Source: Microvirga zambiensis WSM3693 (GTDB taxonomy: Bacteria > Pseudomonadota > Alphaproteobacteria > Rhizobiales > Beijerinckiaceae). Taken from it: a stretch of DNA of 64,000 nt. Positions 25,607 through 34,285 of the stretch are shown in pieces; position 1 is the first letter of the stretch; each line of letters begins with the position of its first letter. The stretch is from the NCBI RefSeq assembly GCF_016735695.1, contig NZ_JAERQD010000005.1, positions 62,001 through 126,000 of the forward strand. Direction: 5' to 3'. The translations under genes and the position numbers were made by a program. The notes below the pieces were generated by a model. That model was not told the DNA's origin, did no database searches, and saw nothing but the letters and a program-made list of their open reading frames with translations.

Positions 25607-27574
25607 TCAGCCCTCCTGCGCCCGAGGCTGCAGCTTGCGGCGGAAGCGGCCGATCCAGCGCGGCCCCAGTTTCGGCCCCGAGGAGCGTGCCCTCTGCTTT
25701 TGCGGCCGCGCGAGAAGGACCGCGCCCTCCTCCGTCTTGCGGATGTGCAGGGTGCGGGTATGAAACTCCTCAAGACCCGGCCGATGCCCGATTGAAAGCA
25801 CGCTCGCACCCTTCAGCTCGTTGTCGAAGAGAGAGAGCATGGAGGCCTGGTTCTCCTCGTCGAGGGCGGAGGTCGCCTCGTCCATGAAGACCCATTTCGG
25901 CTTGTGCAGCAGCACGCGGGCAAAGGCCACCCGCTGCTGCTGGCCGAGCGACAGGCTCCGGTCCCAGCGCTCGTGCTTGTCGAGCATGGGAATGAACTCG
26001 CCGAGACCGCAGCGCTCCAGCGCCTCCTTGACCTTGGCATCCTCGAAGGTTTCAGGCGAGGCCGGATAGCTGATCGCGGCGCGCAAGGTTCCGAGCGGCA
26101 GATACGGCCGCTGCGGCAAGAACATCATCTCCTCGGGCTTGGGCACGCGGATCTTGCCCGAGCCCCAGGGCCAGAGGCCTGAGATGGCGCGAAACAGCGT
26201 GCTCTTGCCCGCACCCGATTCACCCATGATCAGCACGCGCTCGCCGGGGCTGATTTCCGCCGTCGCATCCTCGATGAGGATGCTGCCGTCGCTGAGCGCG
26301 ATGGAGACACCCTCGAAACTGAGGCGGCCTTGCGGGTGCGCAGCGATATCGATCCGCCGGCTCTCGGCCGCGACCTCGTCGAGGTCGAGAGCGGTCTGCC
26401 GGAAGGTGGCGACGCGCAGGACGGCGGAGCGCCAATCGGCGATCTTCGGGAAATTGTCGACGAAATAGCGCAGGGCCGACTGCACCTGATTGAAGGCGCC
26501 GACCACCATCATCATCTCGCCGAAGGACAGGCGGCCGGAGAAGTAATCGGGCGCAGCCGCCAGGATCGGCACGACGATGGCGAGCCAGCCATAACCCGAG
26601 GTGATCCAGGTCAGCCGCGCAAGGCCGCCGGAGAGGCGGCGCGAGGCCTTGAGCACGGCCTCGACGAACTCGTCGAGATTGCGCCGCTCGTCGGGCTCAC
26701 CGTTGTAGAGGGCGACGCTCTCGGCGCTCTCGTTGACCCGCACCAGGGCGAAGCGCAGCTCGGCCTCGCGGGCATAGCGCAGAGTATTGAGACGGATGAG
26801 CGGGCGCCCCACGAGCCAGGTCAGCCCCGAGCCGATGCCCGCGTAGCCCAGGGCCACCCAGACCATGTAGCCGGGGATGGTGATCTCGCGGCCGCCGAGG
26901 GGGAAGCTGACCGGACCCGACAGCGCCCAGAGGACGCCGATGAAGCTGATGAGCAGCAGAAACGCCTGCAGCATGCCGACACCGAGTTCCGTCGACAGCT
27001 CCGAGAAGAGGCGGCAATCCTCCTGCATGCGCTGATCGGGTTGGGCTCCGTTCTCGCCCATGAAGCCGAGCTGATAGGCCCTGTTCGGCTTGAGCCAGAG
27101 ATCGAGCAGCACCTGCGTCAGGCGCTGGCGCAGGCGGATCTTGAGGCGCTCCTGCAGCCAGGTCTGCGCGACCACGAGGGCAAGCAGCACCGCGACGATG
27201 ACGAGGAACACGACCAGCTGATGCAGGAAGGAGGAGGTATCGCGCTTCGCGACCGCGTCGAAAAAGGCGCCGTTCCACTCGTTGAGCCGCACCTGGCCGA
27301 ACATGTTGCCGATCAGGATGACCACGATGGCGATGCCGAGCCGGAGCATCGACCATCCCTTGCCGCCCCTGAACATGTCGCGGAAGAGCAAGTACAATTC
27401 CTGAACGATGCTCGGCCTCACCTCATGGGGAGGAACGGCCTCAGCGTCGTGAGCGGCGGCATGGTCCGCCTCCTTCGCCAGGGTGCTGTTCTGCCCCGGA
27501 CCGACCTCCTGATCGCTGCCGATCACCGGCGGCGGAGGCAGCTGCTTGCCCAATTTGGGATCGAAATCCGGCAT
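25607..27574 (-). CDS. BacA/SbmA-related ABC transporter with ATPase domain (BclA/YddA type)
   Basis: A 655-residue fused permease-ATPase. After a polar 55-residue N-terminus, the SbmA/BacA-like membrane domain (about 60-400) shows WNGAFFDAVAKRD, the QTWLQERLKIRLRQRL region and NPDQRMQED-like GAQPDQRMQED. The ATPase domain has Walker A GESGAGKST, signature LSLGQQQRV and Walker [13 protein letters not shown]. BclA proteins of Bradyrhizobium import peptides and matter for legume symbiosis; YddA homologues occur widely without known substrates. It is followed after a gap by the NdvA-like exporter on the same strand. Confidence 0.82.
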   Translation of the reverse strand: MPDFDPKLGKQLPPPPVIGSDQEVGPGQNSTLAKEADHAAAHDAEAVPPHEVRPSIVQELYLLFRDMFRGGKGWSMLRLGIAIVVILIGNMFGQVRLNEWNGAFFDAVAKRDTSSFLHQLVVFLVIVAVLLALVVAQTWLQERLKIRLRQRLTQVLLDLWLKPNRAYQLGFMGENGAQPDQRMQEDCRLFSELSTELGVGMLQAFLLLISFIGVLWALSGPVSFPLGGREITIPGYMVWVALGYAGIGSGLTWLVGRPLIRLNTLRYAREAELRFALVRVNESAESVALYNGEPDERRNLDEFVEAVLKASRRLSGGLARLTWITSGYGWLAIVVPILAAAPDYFSGRLSFGEMMMVVGAFNQVQSALRYFVDNFPKIADWRSAVLRVATFRQTALDLDEVAAESRRIDIAAHPQGRLSFEGVSIALSDGSILIEDATAEISPGERVLIMGESGAGKSTLFRAISGLWPWGSGKIRVPKPEEMMFLPQRPYLPLGTLRAAISYPASPETFEDAKVKEALERCGLGEFIPMLDKHERWDRSLSLGQQQRVAFARVLLHKPKWVFMDEATSALDEENQASMLSLFDNELKGASVLSIGHRPGLEEFHTRTLHIRKTEEGAVLLARPQKQRARSSGPKLGPRWIGRFRRKLQPRAQEG

Positions 27575-27675
27575 GTGTCGAAACGCGCACTGATTCAGCT
27601 TGGAAATTTCTCAAGCTAAAGCGTTCTAGCATGGGTTAGGTTCCAAACCGGGCCTTTCTCCGGTCGCGGCCGGGA

Positions 27676-28173
27676 TCAGCGCCGGTCGGCGGCGACCGCC
27701 AGGACCCAGTAGACCTTGTACTTGGAATTCGGCGTGTAGGCCGTCGCGATGCCGATCCGGGTGGCCTTGGCATCGAGCATCACCCTGTTGTGCTGCGGGC
27801 TCTCGCGCCAGCCGGAAAACGCCTCGGCCAAGGTGTGGTAACCGGCGGAGACATTGGCCGCCGGTGACGCGAAGCCAGACTTCGCGAGACGCGTCTTGAA
27901 GGCATCGGCCGAGCTCGGCTTGTCCGCGCGGGCCATGGTGTCGGCCTCGGCCTGCGCGGCGGCCTGAAGGTCGGGATCGAGGGTCAGGCGGCCAAGACCG
28001 TTGTTGCCCCGGTAGGCGCCGATCATGTCGCGGGCCATGGCCGCATCCACCTGGGCGGCGGGGTCGGCCATGGAGACGTAGAAGCTCGGTGTCTGGCTGC
28101 TTGGCGCGCGGGCCTCGTTCTGGCAGGCGGCAAGAGCGAGGGCGGAAAGGCTGAGAATTAGGAGACGCTTCAT
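27676..28173 (-). CDS. CAP/SCP domain lipoprotein
   Basis: A 165-residue lipoprotein with signal peptide and lipobox LAAC (Cys17). The CAP domain follows, with the conserved LDPDLQAAAQAEADTMAR helix, a HTLAEAFSGWRESPQHNRVML block with the CAP His and Glu, and the IGIATAYTPNSKYKVYWVL strands. Bacterial CAP lipoproteins of this type have unknown function. Its ATG overlaps the stop of the upstream MscS-type channel gene by four bases, which points to shared expression. Confidence 0.83.
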   Translation of the reverse strand: MKRLLILSLSALALAACQNEARAPSSQTPSFYVSMADPAAQVDAAMARDMIGAYRGNNGLGRLTLDPDLQAAAQAEADTMARADKPSSADAFKTRLAKSGFASPAANVSAGYHTLAEAFSGWRESPQHNRVMLDAKATRIGIATAYTPNSKYKVYWVLAVAADRR

Positions 28174-30698
28174 GCGGGCGTCTTATCCTTGAGAAGGGTT
28201 AAGGCTTCGTCCTCCTTCTCCTCGGCCTTCGACGCCTTGTCCGCAGGCTCCTCCTCCGCCTCGGCGGCCGGGGCCGGCGCGGGGGCGCCGATGCCCGCCT
28301 TGCGCAGGCCGCGGAAGATCTCGAAATAGATGTCGCTCGAAACCCGGCCCGCCGCATCGATGTCGTCGACGAAGCAGACGACGTCGAAATCGATGGTGTT
28401 CTCCGTCACCTTCTTGAACAGGACCCGCGGCGCCGGTTCGCTCATGACCTCGCGATGCGCGAGCGCGGCCTTGCGCATGATCTCCGCCACCTGGTCGGGA
28501 TCGGAGGCGCGAGGCACCGGAATCGAGACGAGAACGCGCCCGACGCGGTCGTTGCGCACGCGGTTGCGGACGATCCCGGAGATCAGGTTCGAGTTCGGCA
28601 CGATGATCGTCGAGCGGTCGAAGGCCTGGATCTCGGTCGAGCGCACGTTGATCCGGCGCACATAGCCCTCGCCGTCGCCGACCACGACGAGATCGCCGAC
28701 GCGGATCGGGCGCTCCCAGAGCAGGATGAGGCCGGAGATGAAGTTGTTGACGATGGATTGCAGGCCGAAACCGATACCGACCGAGAGGGCACCGGCGACG
28801 ATGGTCACGCGCTCCAGGCTGAGGCCCAGATAGGTGAAGGCGAGCATGCCGGCCGTGATGATGCCGATATAGCCCGCCGCCGTGCTGATCGAATTGCGCA
28901 GACCCGCATCGAGATCCGTTGCCGGCAGGAAGGTGTTGCTGAGCCAGCGCTGGATCACGCGCGTGACGGCGAAAGTCGCAGCGAACAGCAGCGCCGCAAG
29001 GAGAATCGACGACAGGGAGATCGTGACGTCGCCCACATTGAAGCCGAAGAACATGGCCCTCAGGGAGCCCGTCACATCCGTCGATTCGATTCCCCAGGGC
29101 GCCAGCACCAGCAGGACGCCGATGATGATGAGGGCGAGCCGCGCAATGCCGCTGCCGAGCACGCCGATCTGCTCGATGGAACGGCGGCGCAGGCCGGTAT
29201 TGGCCTGCAGTGCCGTCGAAATCCTGGTCTGGCCGCGCAGGGAGCCGCCGATGAACTCGTCCGCGAGGGCAATGCCGAGGACAAGCAGGGCGACGACGAT
29301 GGAAATCCAGACCGCCTGATCGATCAGGAAGGTGGCCAGCGCCACATAGCCGCCAAGCACGCTGCCGACGATGAGGGCGACGACGAACCAGCCGAGACTG
29401 CGCAGGGGGCCGCCGATATCGACATCCTGCGCGACGTAGGGCCCGAGGCAGGCCTCGTCCTGGTTCTCCCGGGCAGCGAAGCGGCGCAGAAGCTCGGCGA
29501 AGACAAGACCGACCACCAGGGCGAAGACCGCCCGGGTGATCACGGTGACGGGCAAGGCCGCGGCGATGGCGGTGTTGAACGACTCGATCACCTTGCCGAC
29601 GACCATGACGGTGGCCAGGGTCACGGAGAAGCTCATGATCCGCGTGGCGGAGGCATCCCGGACCGGAATCAGCCGCCAGGAGGTGTGATCCGGCGCCAGG
29701 ATCGCATCGATCAGGGCACGCACGAAAGCGATGAAGGCGAGGCCGCTCAGCATCGCCCTGACGACGAGCTCCAGCCGGGGCGGAACGAGATCGGCGGAAT
29801 CGAAGGCCACCCAGACGATCCAGCTGCCGGCGATGGCCGGGCCGGCACCCAGGGCCAGCACCCCGAGCGCCGCCAGAAGGCGGCTGCGCCGCGAGGGCTC
29901 GGCGATGGCGGGGTCGCGCCTGACGAGGCGCGGTGCGATCGAGCGCCGTCCGGCATAAAGGGCGATGGCCACGCCGATGGACAGGCCGAGAAGAAGCAGA
30001 ATGCCGAGCGAGGTGTTCCGCTGAAGCTGCTCGAGGGCATCGCCCAGAACGATGCCCAGCGCCCGCAATTCCCGCGGAACGGCCTGCACTACGTTCATCC
30101 AGAGGCTCGGGCTCAAGATGCCGTCGCTCTGCTCGAACAGGGCGCGGGTGAAGCCGGCCCGGCGCAGATCGCCGATCTGGGTGTTCAGCTGCTCGGCCTG
30201 GACGAGCAGGGCGCGCCCGAGCCGCTGGGTCTCGTCGAGCTCGGCCACGGCGGCTTCGCGCTCGGCCCGGTCCCTGGCGACGTCGGCGCTTTCCTCGGGC
30301 TGGCCCTTGTCCGGCTTCGGCCCCAGCTGCGTCAGGCGCTGCCGGCTCGCCTCGAGCTTCGGGGCCTGCTCCTCGATGACCGTGCGGATATCGGCGATGA
30401 CAGGCTCGATCTGCTGACGGATGTTCTGCAGATCCGCATCCGGCATGACACGGCCCTGGATGGCCGCTTCCTTCTGGTCGAGATCGGCCTTGATTCCGTC
30501 GAGCTTGGCGCGGGCCGCCTTCGTTTCCGCGGAAATCGGCGCCGGGGCCGGCGTTGCCTGCGGCTGGGCCGGGGCTTGCGCCTGCGGCTGAGCATTGGGA
30601 GCGGACGGCGCCTGCTGGGCGTAAGACGTCCCGCCGGCTGCAACGCTCAATACGATCGCGGCGGCCTGCAGAAGCCGTTTCATGCCAATACTCGTCAT
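28170..30698 (-). CDS. Large mechanosensitive channel of the MscS family (DUF3772)
   Basis: An 842-residue inner-membrane protein with a signal peptide (1-27, cleavage after SYAQ). A Pro/Ala/Gln-rich linker is followed by a coiled-coil periplasmic DUF3772-type region (about 55-190), then about eleven TM helices, then the MscS core: the pore helix GALSVGIGFGLQSIVNNFISGLILLWERP region and beta domain VVVGDGEGYVRRINVRSTEI with STIIVPNSNLISGIV. The C-terminal tail is acidic (EAEEEPADKASKAEEKED). Two starts are possible, 30698 (AGGGG upstream) and 30683. It gates in response to osmotic downshock. It is coupled to the CAP lipoprotein. Confidence 0.88.
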   Translation of the reverse strand: MTSIGMKRLLQAAAIVLSVAAGGTSYAQQAPSAPNAQPQAQAPAQPQATPAPAPISAETKAARAKLDGIKADLDQKEAAIQGRVMPDADLQNIRQQIEPVIADIRTVIEEQAPKLEASRQRLTQLGPKPDKGQPEESADVARDRAEREAAVAELDETQRLGRALLVQAEQLNTQIGDLRRAGFTRALFEQSDGILSPSLWMNVVQAVPRELRALGIVLGDALEQLQRNTSLGILLLLGLSIGVAIALYAGRRSIAPRLVRRDPAIAEPSRRSRLLAALGVLALGAGPAIAGSWIVWVAFDSADLVPPRLELVVRAMLSGLAFIAFVRALIDAILAPDHTSWRLIPVRDASATRIMSFSVTLATVMVVGKVIESFNTAIAAALPVTVITRAVFALVVGLVFAELLRRFAARENQDEACLGPYVAQDVDIGGPLRSLGWFVVALIVGSVLGGYVALATFLIDQAVWISIVVALLVLGIALADEFIGGSLRGQTRISTALQANTGLRRRSIEQIGVLGSGIARLALIIIGVLLVLAPWGIESTDVTGSLRAMFFGFNVGDVTISLSSILLAALLFAATFAVTRVIQRWLSNTFLPATDLDAGLRNSISTAAGYIGIITAGMLAFTYLGLSLERVTIVAGALSVGIGFGLQSIVNNFISGLILLWERPIRVGDLVVVGDGEGYVRRINVRSTEIQAFDRSTIIVPNSNLISGIVRNRVRNDRVGRVLVSIPVPRASDPDQVAEIMRKAALAHREVMSEPAPRVLFKKVTENTIDFDVVCFVDDIDAAGRVSSDIYFEIFRGLRKAGIGAPAPAPAAEAEEEPADKASKAEEKEDEALTLLKDKTPA

Positions 30699-30787
30699 TC
30701 AGTCTGACCCCTGTCGCATTCCCTTGCGGGGCGGTTCTTTGCGAATCATTACGGCGAAAAGTCGCCGCCCGGTTGACGAAGCGCAAC

Positions 30788-30823
30788 AAAAAAGCCGGGA
30801 GGAACCAGCGTTCCTCCCGGCTT
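30788..30823 (-). terminator. Strong Rho-independent terminator
   Basis: A perfect 12-bp stem (GCCGGGAGGAAC / GTTCCTCCCGGC, extended by AA/TT pairs) with CAGC loop is followed on the minus strand by six Ts (AAAAAA at 30788-30793 on plus). It sits just downstream of the 95-residue gene ending at 30841 and ahead of the mscS-type gene. Confidence 0.88.
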
Positions 30824-30840
30824 CCGTAAGGGAAAATCCG

Positions 30841-31128
30841 TTATTGTTTCGGGGCTTCGCCGGCCGAAGGCTGCGCGCCGGGCACAGGATAGGCCGGGTT
30901 TGCCGGCGACGTCCGGTTGGTGGGATTGGCACTCGAGCCCGTCGTCGAGCCCGTCACATTGGCCCGGGCGGCATCGGTCCCGGGATCGTCGGGCGATGTC
31001 GACCCGACCCACATCATGTAGCCTGAGATCGCGACGCCTGCGAGCAGCAGCGCACCGATCAGAACGGCCAGAACCGGGCGGCCGGGAGGTGCCTGCCGGG
31101 CACGATCGTCGGAAATCTGTTGAGCCAT
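30841..31128 (-). CDS. Small membrane-anchored hypothetical protein, 95 residues
   Basis: A short polar N-terminus (MAQQISDDRARQAPPGRP) is followed by one TM helix (PVLAVLIGALLLAGVAISGY, about 18-40) and a low-complexity tail rich in Thr, Ser, Asn, Pro and Ala. GAGAGG six bases upstream supports the ATG at 31128; longer in-frame extensions run antisense through the neighbouring glycosidase and are not real. It has its own strong terminator at 30788-30823. No family is recognised. Confidence 0.65.
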   Translation of the reverse strand: MAQQISDDRARQAPPGRPVLAVLIGALLLAGVAISGYMMWVGSTSPDDPGTDAARANVTGSTTGSSANPTNRTSPANPAYPVPGAQPSAGEAPKQ

Positions 31129-31458
31129 CTCTAGCCTCTCGAATGACTGGTTTATGGGGCGAGCAGCGCGGCTCGGCGTTGTTGGGGCAACGCGAGACCG
31201 TTGAGGCGGTTCCTGACGGCTTGGCCGCAGGATCCTGTACGCGCGCTGCCCGTTCGACTGCTCCGGGATCAAATGCATGCGTTTCCCGTTGTCCGAAACG
31301 GGCTGCCAACTGCGGTCTGGGACGAGGGGACGATGCGCCGCGCAAGCGTTACTGGCACGAGGTGTCGCAGCATGCGAGACGGCCGCGCCATGCGCGCTTC
31401 GAGCCATGTTTTCGCCGTTTTCAAAACCCTTGGCTAATCTCTGATTCAAGGAGAGAAC
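31129..31458. other. Intergenic region without recognised feature
   Basis: This 330-base gap lies between the divergent small membrane protein and the GH2 glycosidase. It contains no frame I can support and no repeat of the families seen elsewhere. It should hold the glycosidase promoter; GGAGAG just ahead of the ATG at 31459 is its ribosome site. Confidence 0.4.
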
Positions 31459-34209
31459 ATGCAGGACAATCGCATCAGCCTGGATGGCACCTGGGAGTTC
31501 CTGCACGTGGCCGACGACCGTCTGTCGGGGCCGGCGGAGGTTCGCCAGATCGAGGTGCCAAGTCCGTGGCAGGCGCAGTTCTCGGACCTGCGCATGCGGG
31601 CCGGCATCGGCATCTACCGCAGGAGCATCGAGATCGACCCGTCGTGGCTGCACGACAGCGTCTGGATCCGCTTCGGCGCCGTCTTTCACAACACGAAGGT
31701 TTTCGTCAACGGCGAGCTCGTGGGCCACAACGAAGGCGGCTTCCTGCCCTTCTCCTTCGATGCCACGCCCTATCTCAAGCCGGGCGCGAACGAGATCAAG
31801 GTCCGCGTCGACAGCCCCACCGACAACCCGGCCGAATTCCCGGATTCGCCGTTCGCCGAAATCCCCTTCGGCAAGCAGAGCTGGTACGGTCCGCTCTCCG
31901 GCATCTGGCAATCGGTTTATCTCGAGCGCCGCGTTTCGGATCACATGAGCCGTGTCCGCCTCGTTCCAAATCTCACCACGGGGCGGGTGGCGTCCGGCGT
32001 CTTCTTTGCGCGGCCGCTGACGGAGGCGACGCAGATCCGGATCCGGGTGACCGATCCTTCCGGTGACGCCGTGCTCGACGAGATGCACGGGACGCAGATC
32101 GGCGTCACCTCGATGCCGTTCGAGTTCACCCTCGACAACGTGCGCGCATGGTCGCCCGATCATCCCAACCTCTATCGCATCAGCCTGGAGATGATCCGCG
32201 GCGGCGAGGTGAGAGACGAAATCGCCGATCATTTCGGCTTCCGCTCCTTCGAGACGCGCAACGGCAAGTTCTATCTCAACGGCGAACCGCTCTACCTGCG
32301 CTCGGCTCTCGACCAGGATTATTACCCGGGCACGATCTGCACCGTGCCGTCGGTGGAATTTCTTGAGGATCAGTTCCGCAAGGCGAAGGAACTCGGACTC
32401 AACTGCCTGCGCTGCCACATCAAGGCGGCCGATCCGCGCTATTACGAGGTGGCCGATCGGCTCGGCATGCTCATCTGGACGGAGCTGCCCAACGGCGGCA
32501 TGGCCACCGACCGCTCGCGCGGGCGCAAGGAAAAACTTCTGAAGGGCATCGTCGACCGCGACGCGAACCATCCCTCCATCGTCATCTGGACGATCATCAA
32601 CGAGAACTGGGGCGTCGATCTCGTCAACGACGCGGATCACCGCGACTGGCTCAAGCGCACCTTCGCATGGCTCAAGGCCTATGACCCGACGCGGCTCGTG
32701 GTCGACAACTCGCCGCTGGCACCCAGCTTCCACGTGGAATCCGACATCGCGGATTATCACTTCTACGCCGCCTATCCCGATCACCGGGCGCAGTGGGACC
32801 ACTTCGTTGACGAATTGTCCGGTCGCGCCTCCTGGCTCTACTCGCCCTATGGCGATGCGGTGATCACCGGGCGCGAGCCGCTGATGTGCTCCGAATTCGG
32901 CAATTGGGGCCTGCCCTATCCGAAGGACCTGCGCGACGAGAAGGGCGAGGAACCCTGGTGGTTCGAGACCGGCCACGATTGGGGCGAGGGCGTGATGTAT
33001 GCGCACGGCGTCGAGAACCGCTTCTCCGACTGGAGCCTCGACCGCGTCTTCGGCGATCTGCGCCGCTTCGTCATCGCCGCGCAATGGCAGCAGTTTCGTG
33101 CTCTCAAATATGAGATCGAGTCCATGCGCCGCAAGCCGAACCTCGCGGGCTACGTGATCACCGAGCTGCACGACTGTCACTGGGAATCGAACGGTCTTCT
33201 CGACATGCGCCGCAATCCGCGCGTGTTCCACGAGCTCTTCCACATCGTCAATTCGGACACGGTGATCGTGCCGAAATGGGAGCGCGCCTCCTACTGGTCC
33301 GGGGAGACGGCGGCACTGCAGCTTTCGCTCGCGCATGGTGCAGGTCCGGTTCTGGAAGACTGCAAGCTCGAAGTCTCGATCTGCGGCGAGAGCCAGAGTC
33401 TCTCGCTGCCGCGCATCGAGGCGCCAGACGTTCACGATCTCGGCCGCATCGAGATGGCTCTCCCTGATATGAGCGAGCCGTCGCTTCGGCGCATCAGCCT
33501 CGACCTGCGCAGCGCCGACGGGCGTTTGATCGCACACAACCACCACGACATCGCCATTCATCCCAAGCGCAGCAAGCCGGTTCACGCCCGCGAGCTGGTC
33601 TGGTCACCGGACGAGGATATCCGCGAACACTTCCGCGCACTCGGCTACAATCTCGCCCGCGCCTTCGAGGAATCGACCGTCATCGTCTCCCGCACGCACA
33701 ACAAGGCGATTGCGGACCATGTGCGCGCCGGCGCCAAGCTCCTGCTGCTGCCGGAAAGCGACATGAGCCTCTACCCGTTCTTCCCGCATTGGCAGGCGGT
33801 GCGGGTGCAGGGCCGCGGCGGCACGCTCTGGTCGGGCGACTGGGCTTCGTCCTTCGGCTGGCTGCGGCGCTCGGGCCATTTCGCCGGGCTGCCCTCCGGC
33901 CCCCTGCTCGACGAGACCATGGACCGGGTGCTGCCGGAGCATGTGATCGTCAACTGCAACCTGCTCGACTTCCAGGCCCGCGTTTTCGCCGGCCTCGTGG
34001 TCGGATGGATCCACAAGCCGGTGGCGCTCGGCGTCGAGCGCTCCTACGGACGCGGCCGCATGGTCGCCTCGACCCTGCGCCTGCTGCGCGACGAGCCCCT
34101 TGCGGACCCGACTGCGACCATGCTCACCGACGCGCTGGTGGAGCTTGCCGTTGAATCGCGCGCCTCCCGCTTGGAAGAAGCAGTGCGCGCTGCGGAGGCA
34201 GCGGCTTAA
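31459..34209 (+). CDS. Glycoside hydrolase family 2 enzyme
   Basis: A 916-residue retaining glycosidase without a signal peptide, so cytoplasmic. Order: sugar-binding jelly roll (1-165; LDGTWEFLHVADD, VFVNGELVGHNEGGFLPF), immunoglobulin-like domain (about 170-265), TIM barrel (about 270-580) and a C-terminal extension (about 690-916). The acid/base Glu is in TIINENWG and the nucleophile Glu is in MCSEFGNWG. Substrate (beta-galactoside, glucuronide, mannoside or galactofuranoside) cannot be told. The C-terminal part (VIVSRTHNKAIADHVRAGAKLLLLP) resembles a glutamine-amidotransferase-like fold often appended to GH2 enzymes. It is convergent with glf. Confidence 0.88.
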   Translation: MQDNRISLDGTWEFLHVADDRLSGPAEVRQIEVPSPWQAQFSDLRMRAGIGIYRRSIEIDPSWLHDSVWIRFGAVFHNTKVFVNGELVGHNEGGFLPFSFDATPYLKPGANEIKVRVDSPTDNPAEFPDSPFAEIPFGKQSWYGPLSGIWQSVYLERRVSDHMSRVRLVPNLTTGRVASGVFFARPLTEATQIRIRVTDPSGDAVLDEMHGTQIGVTSMPFEFTLDNVRAWSPDHPNLYRISLEMIRGGEVRDEIADHFGFRSFETRNGKFYLNGEPLYLRSALDQDYYPGTICTVPSVEFLEDQFRKAKELGLNCLRCHIKAADPRYYEVADRLGMLIWTELPNGGMATDRSRGRKEKLLKGIVDRDANHPSIVIWTIINENWGVDLVNDADHRDWLKRTFAWLKAYDPTRLVVDNSPLAPSFHVESDIADYHFYAAYPDHRAQWDHFVDELSGRASWLYSPYGDAVITGREPLMCSEFGNWGLPYPKDLRDEKGEEPWWFETGHDWGEGVMYAHGVENRFSDWSLDRVFGDLRRFVIAAQWQQFRALKYEIESMRRKPNLAGYVITELHDCHWESNGLLDMRRNPRVFHELFHIVNSDTVIVPKWERASYWSGETAALQLSLAHGAGPVLEDCKLEVSICGESQSLSLPRIEAPDVHDLGRIEMALPDMSEPSLRRISLDLRSADGRLIAHNHHDIAIHPKRSKPVHARELVWSPDEDIREHFRALGYNLARAFEESTVIVSRTHNKAIADHVRAGAKLLLLPESDMSLYPFFPHWQAVRVQGRGGTLWSGDWASSFGWLRRSGHFAGLPSGPLLDETMDRVLPEHVIVNCNLLDFQARVFAGLVVGWIHKPVALGVERSYGRGRMVASTLRLLRDEPLADPTATMLTDALVELAVESRASRLEEAVRAAEAAA

Positions 34210-34232
34210 GTCACTCGCAGGTGCCAACGAAA

Positions 34233-34260
34233 AAGCGGCGCGGAGAATTCCGCGCCGCTT
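34233..34260. terminator. Bidirectional hairpin terminator
   Basis: A GCGGCGCGGA / TCCGCGCCGC stem with GAAT loop is flanked by AAAA on the left and TT on the right. It lies between the convergent GH2 and glf genes, so it can serve both strands; the U-tract is better on the minus side. Confidence 0.75.
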
Positions 34261-34285
34261 TGTCATGCCGATCGTCGCTCAGGGC

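Noticed and set aside
28455..30707. 750-codon plus-strand frame opposite the MscS-type channel
   Set aside because: It is antisense shadow of a gene with clear MscS motifs; the composition is dominated by Gly, Asp, Glu, Arg and Ala.
30841..33585. 914-codon minus-strand frame
   Set aside because: Only the last 95 codons (from the ATG at 31128) have a ribosome site and protein-like pattern; the rest is antisense to the GH2 gene.
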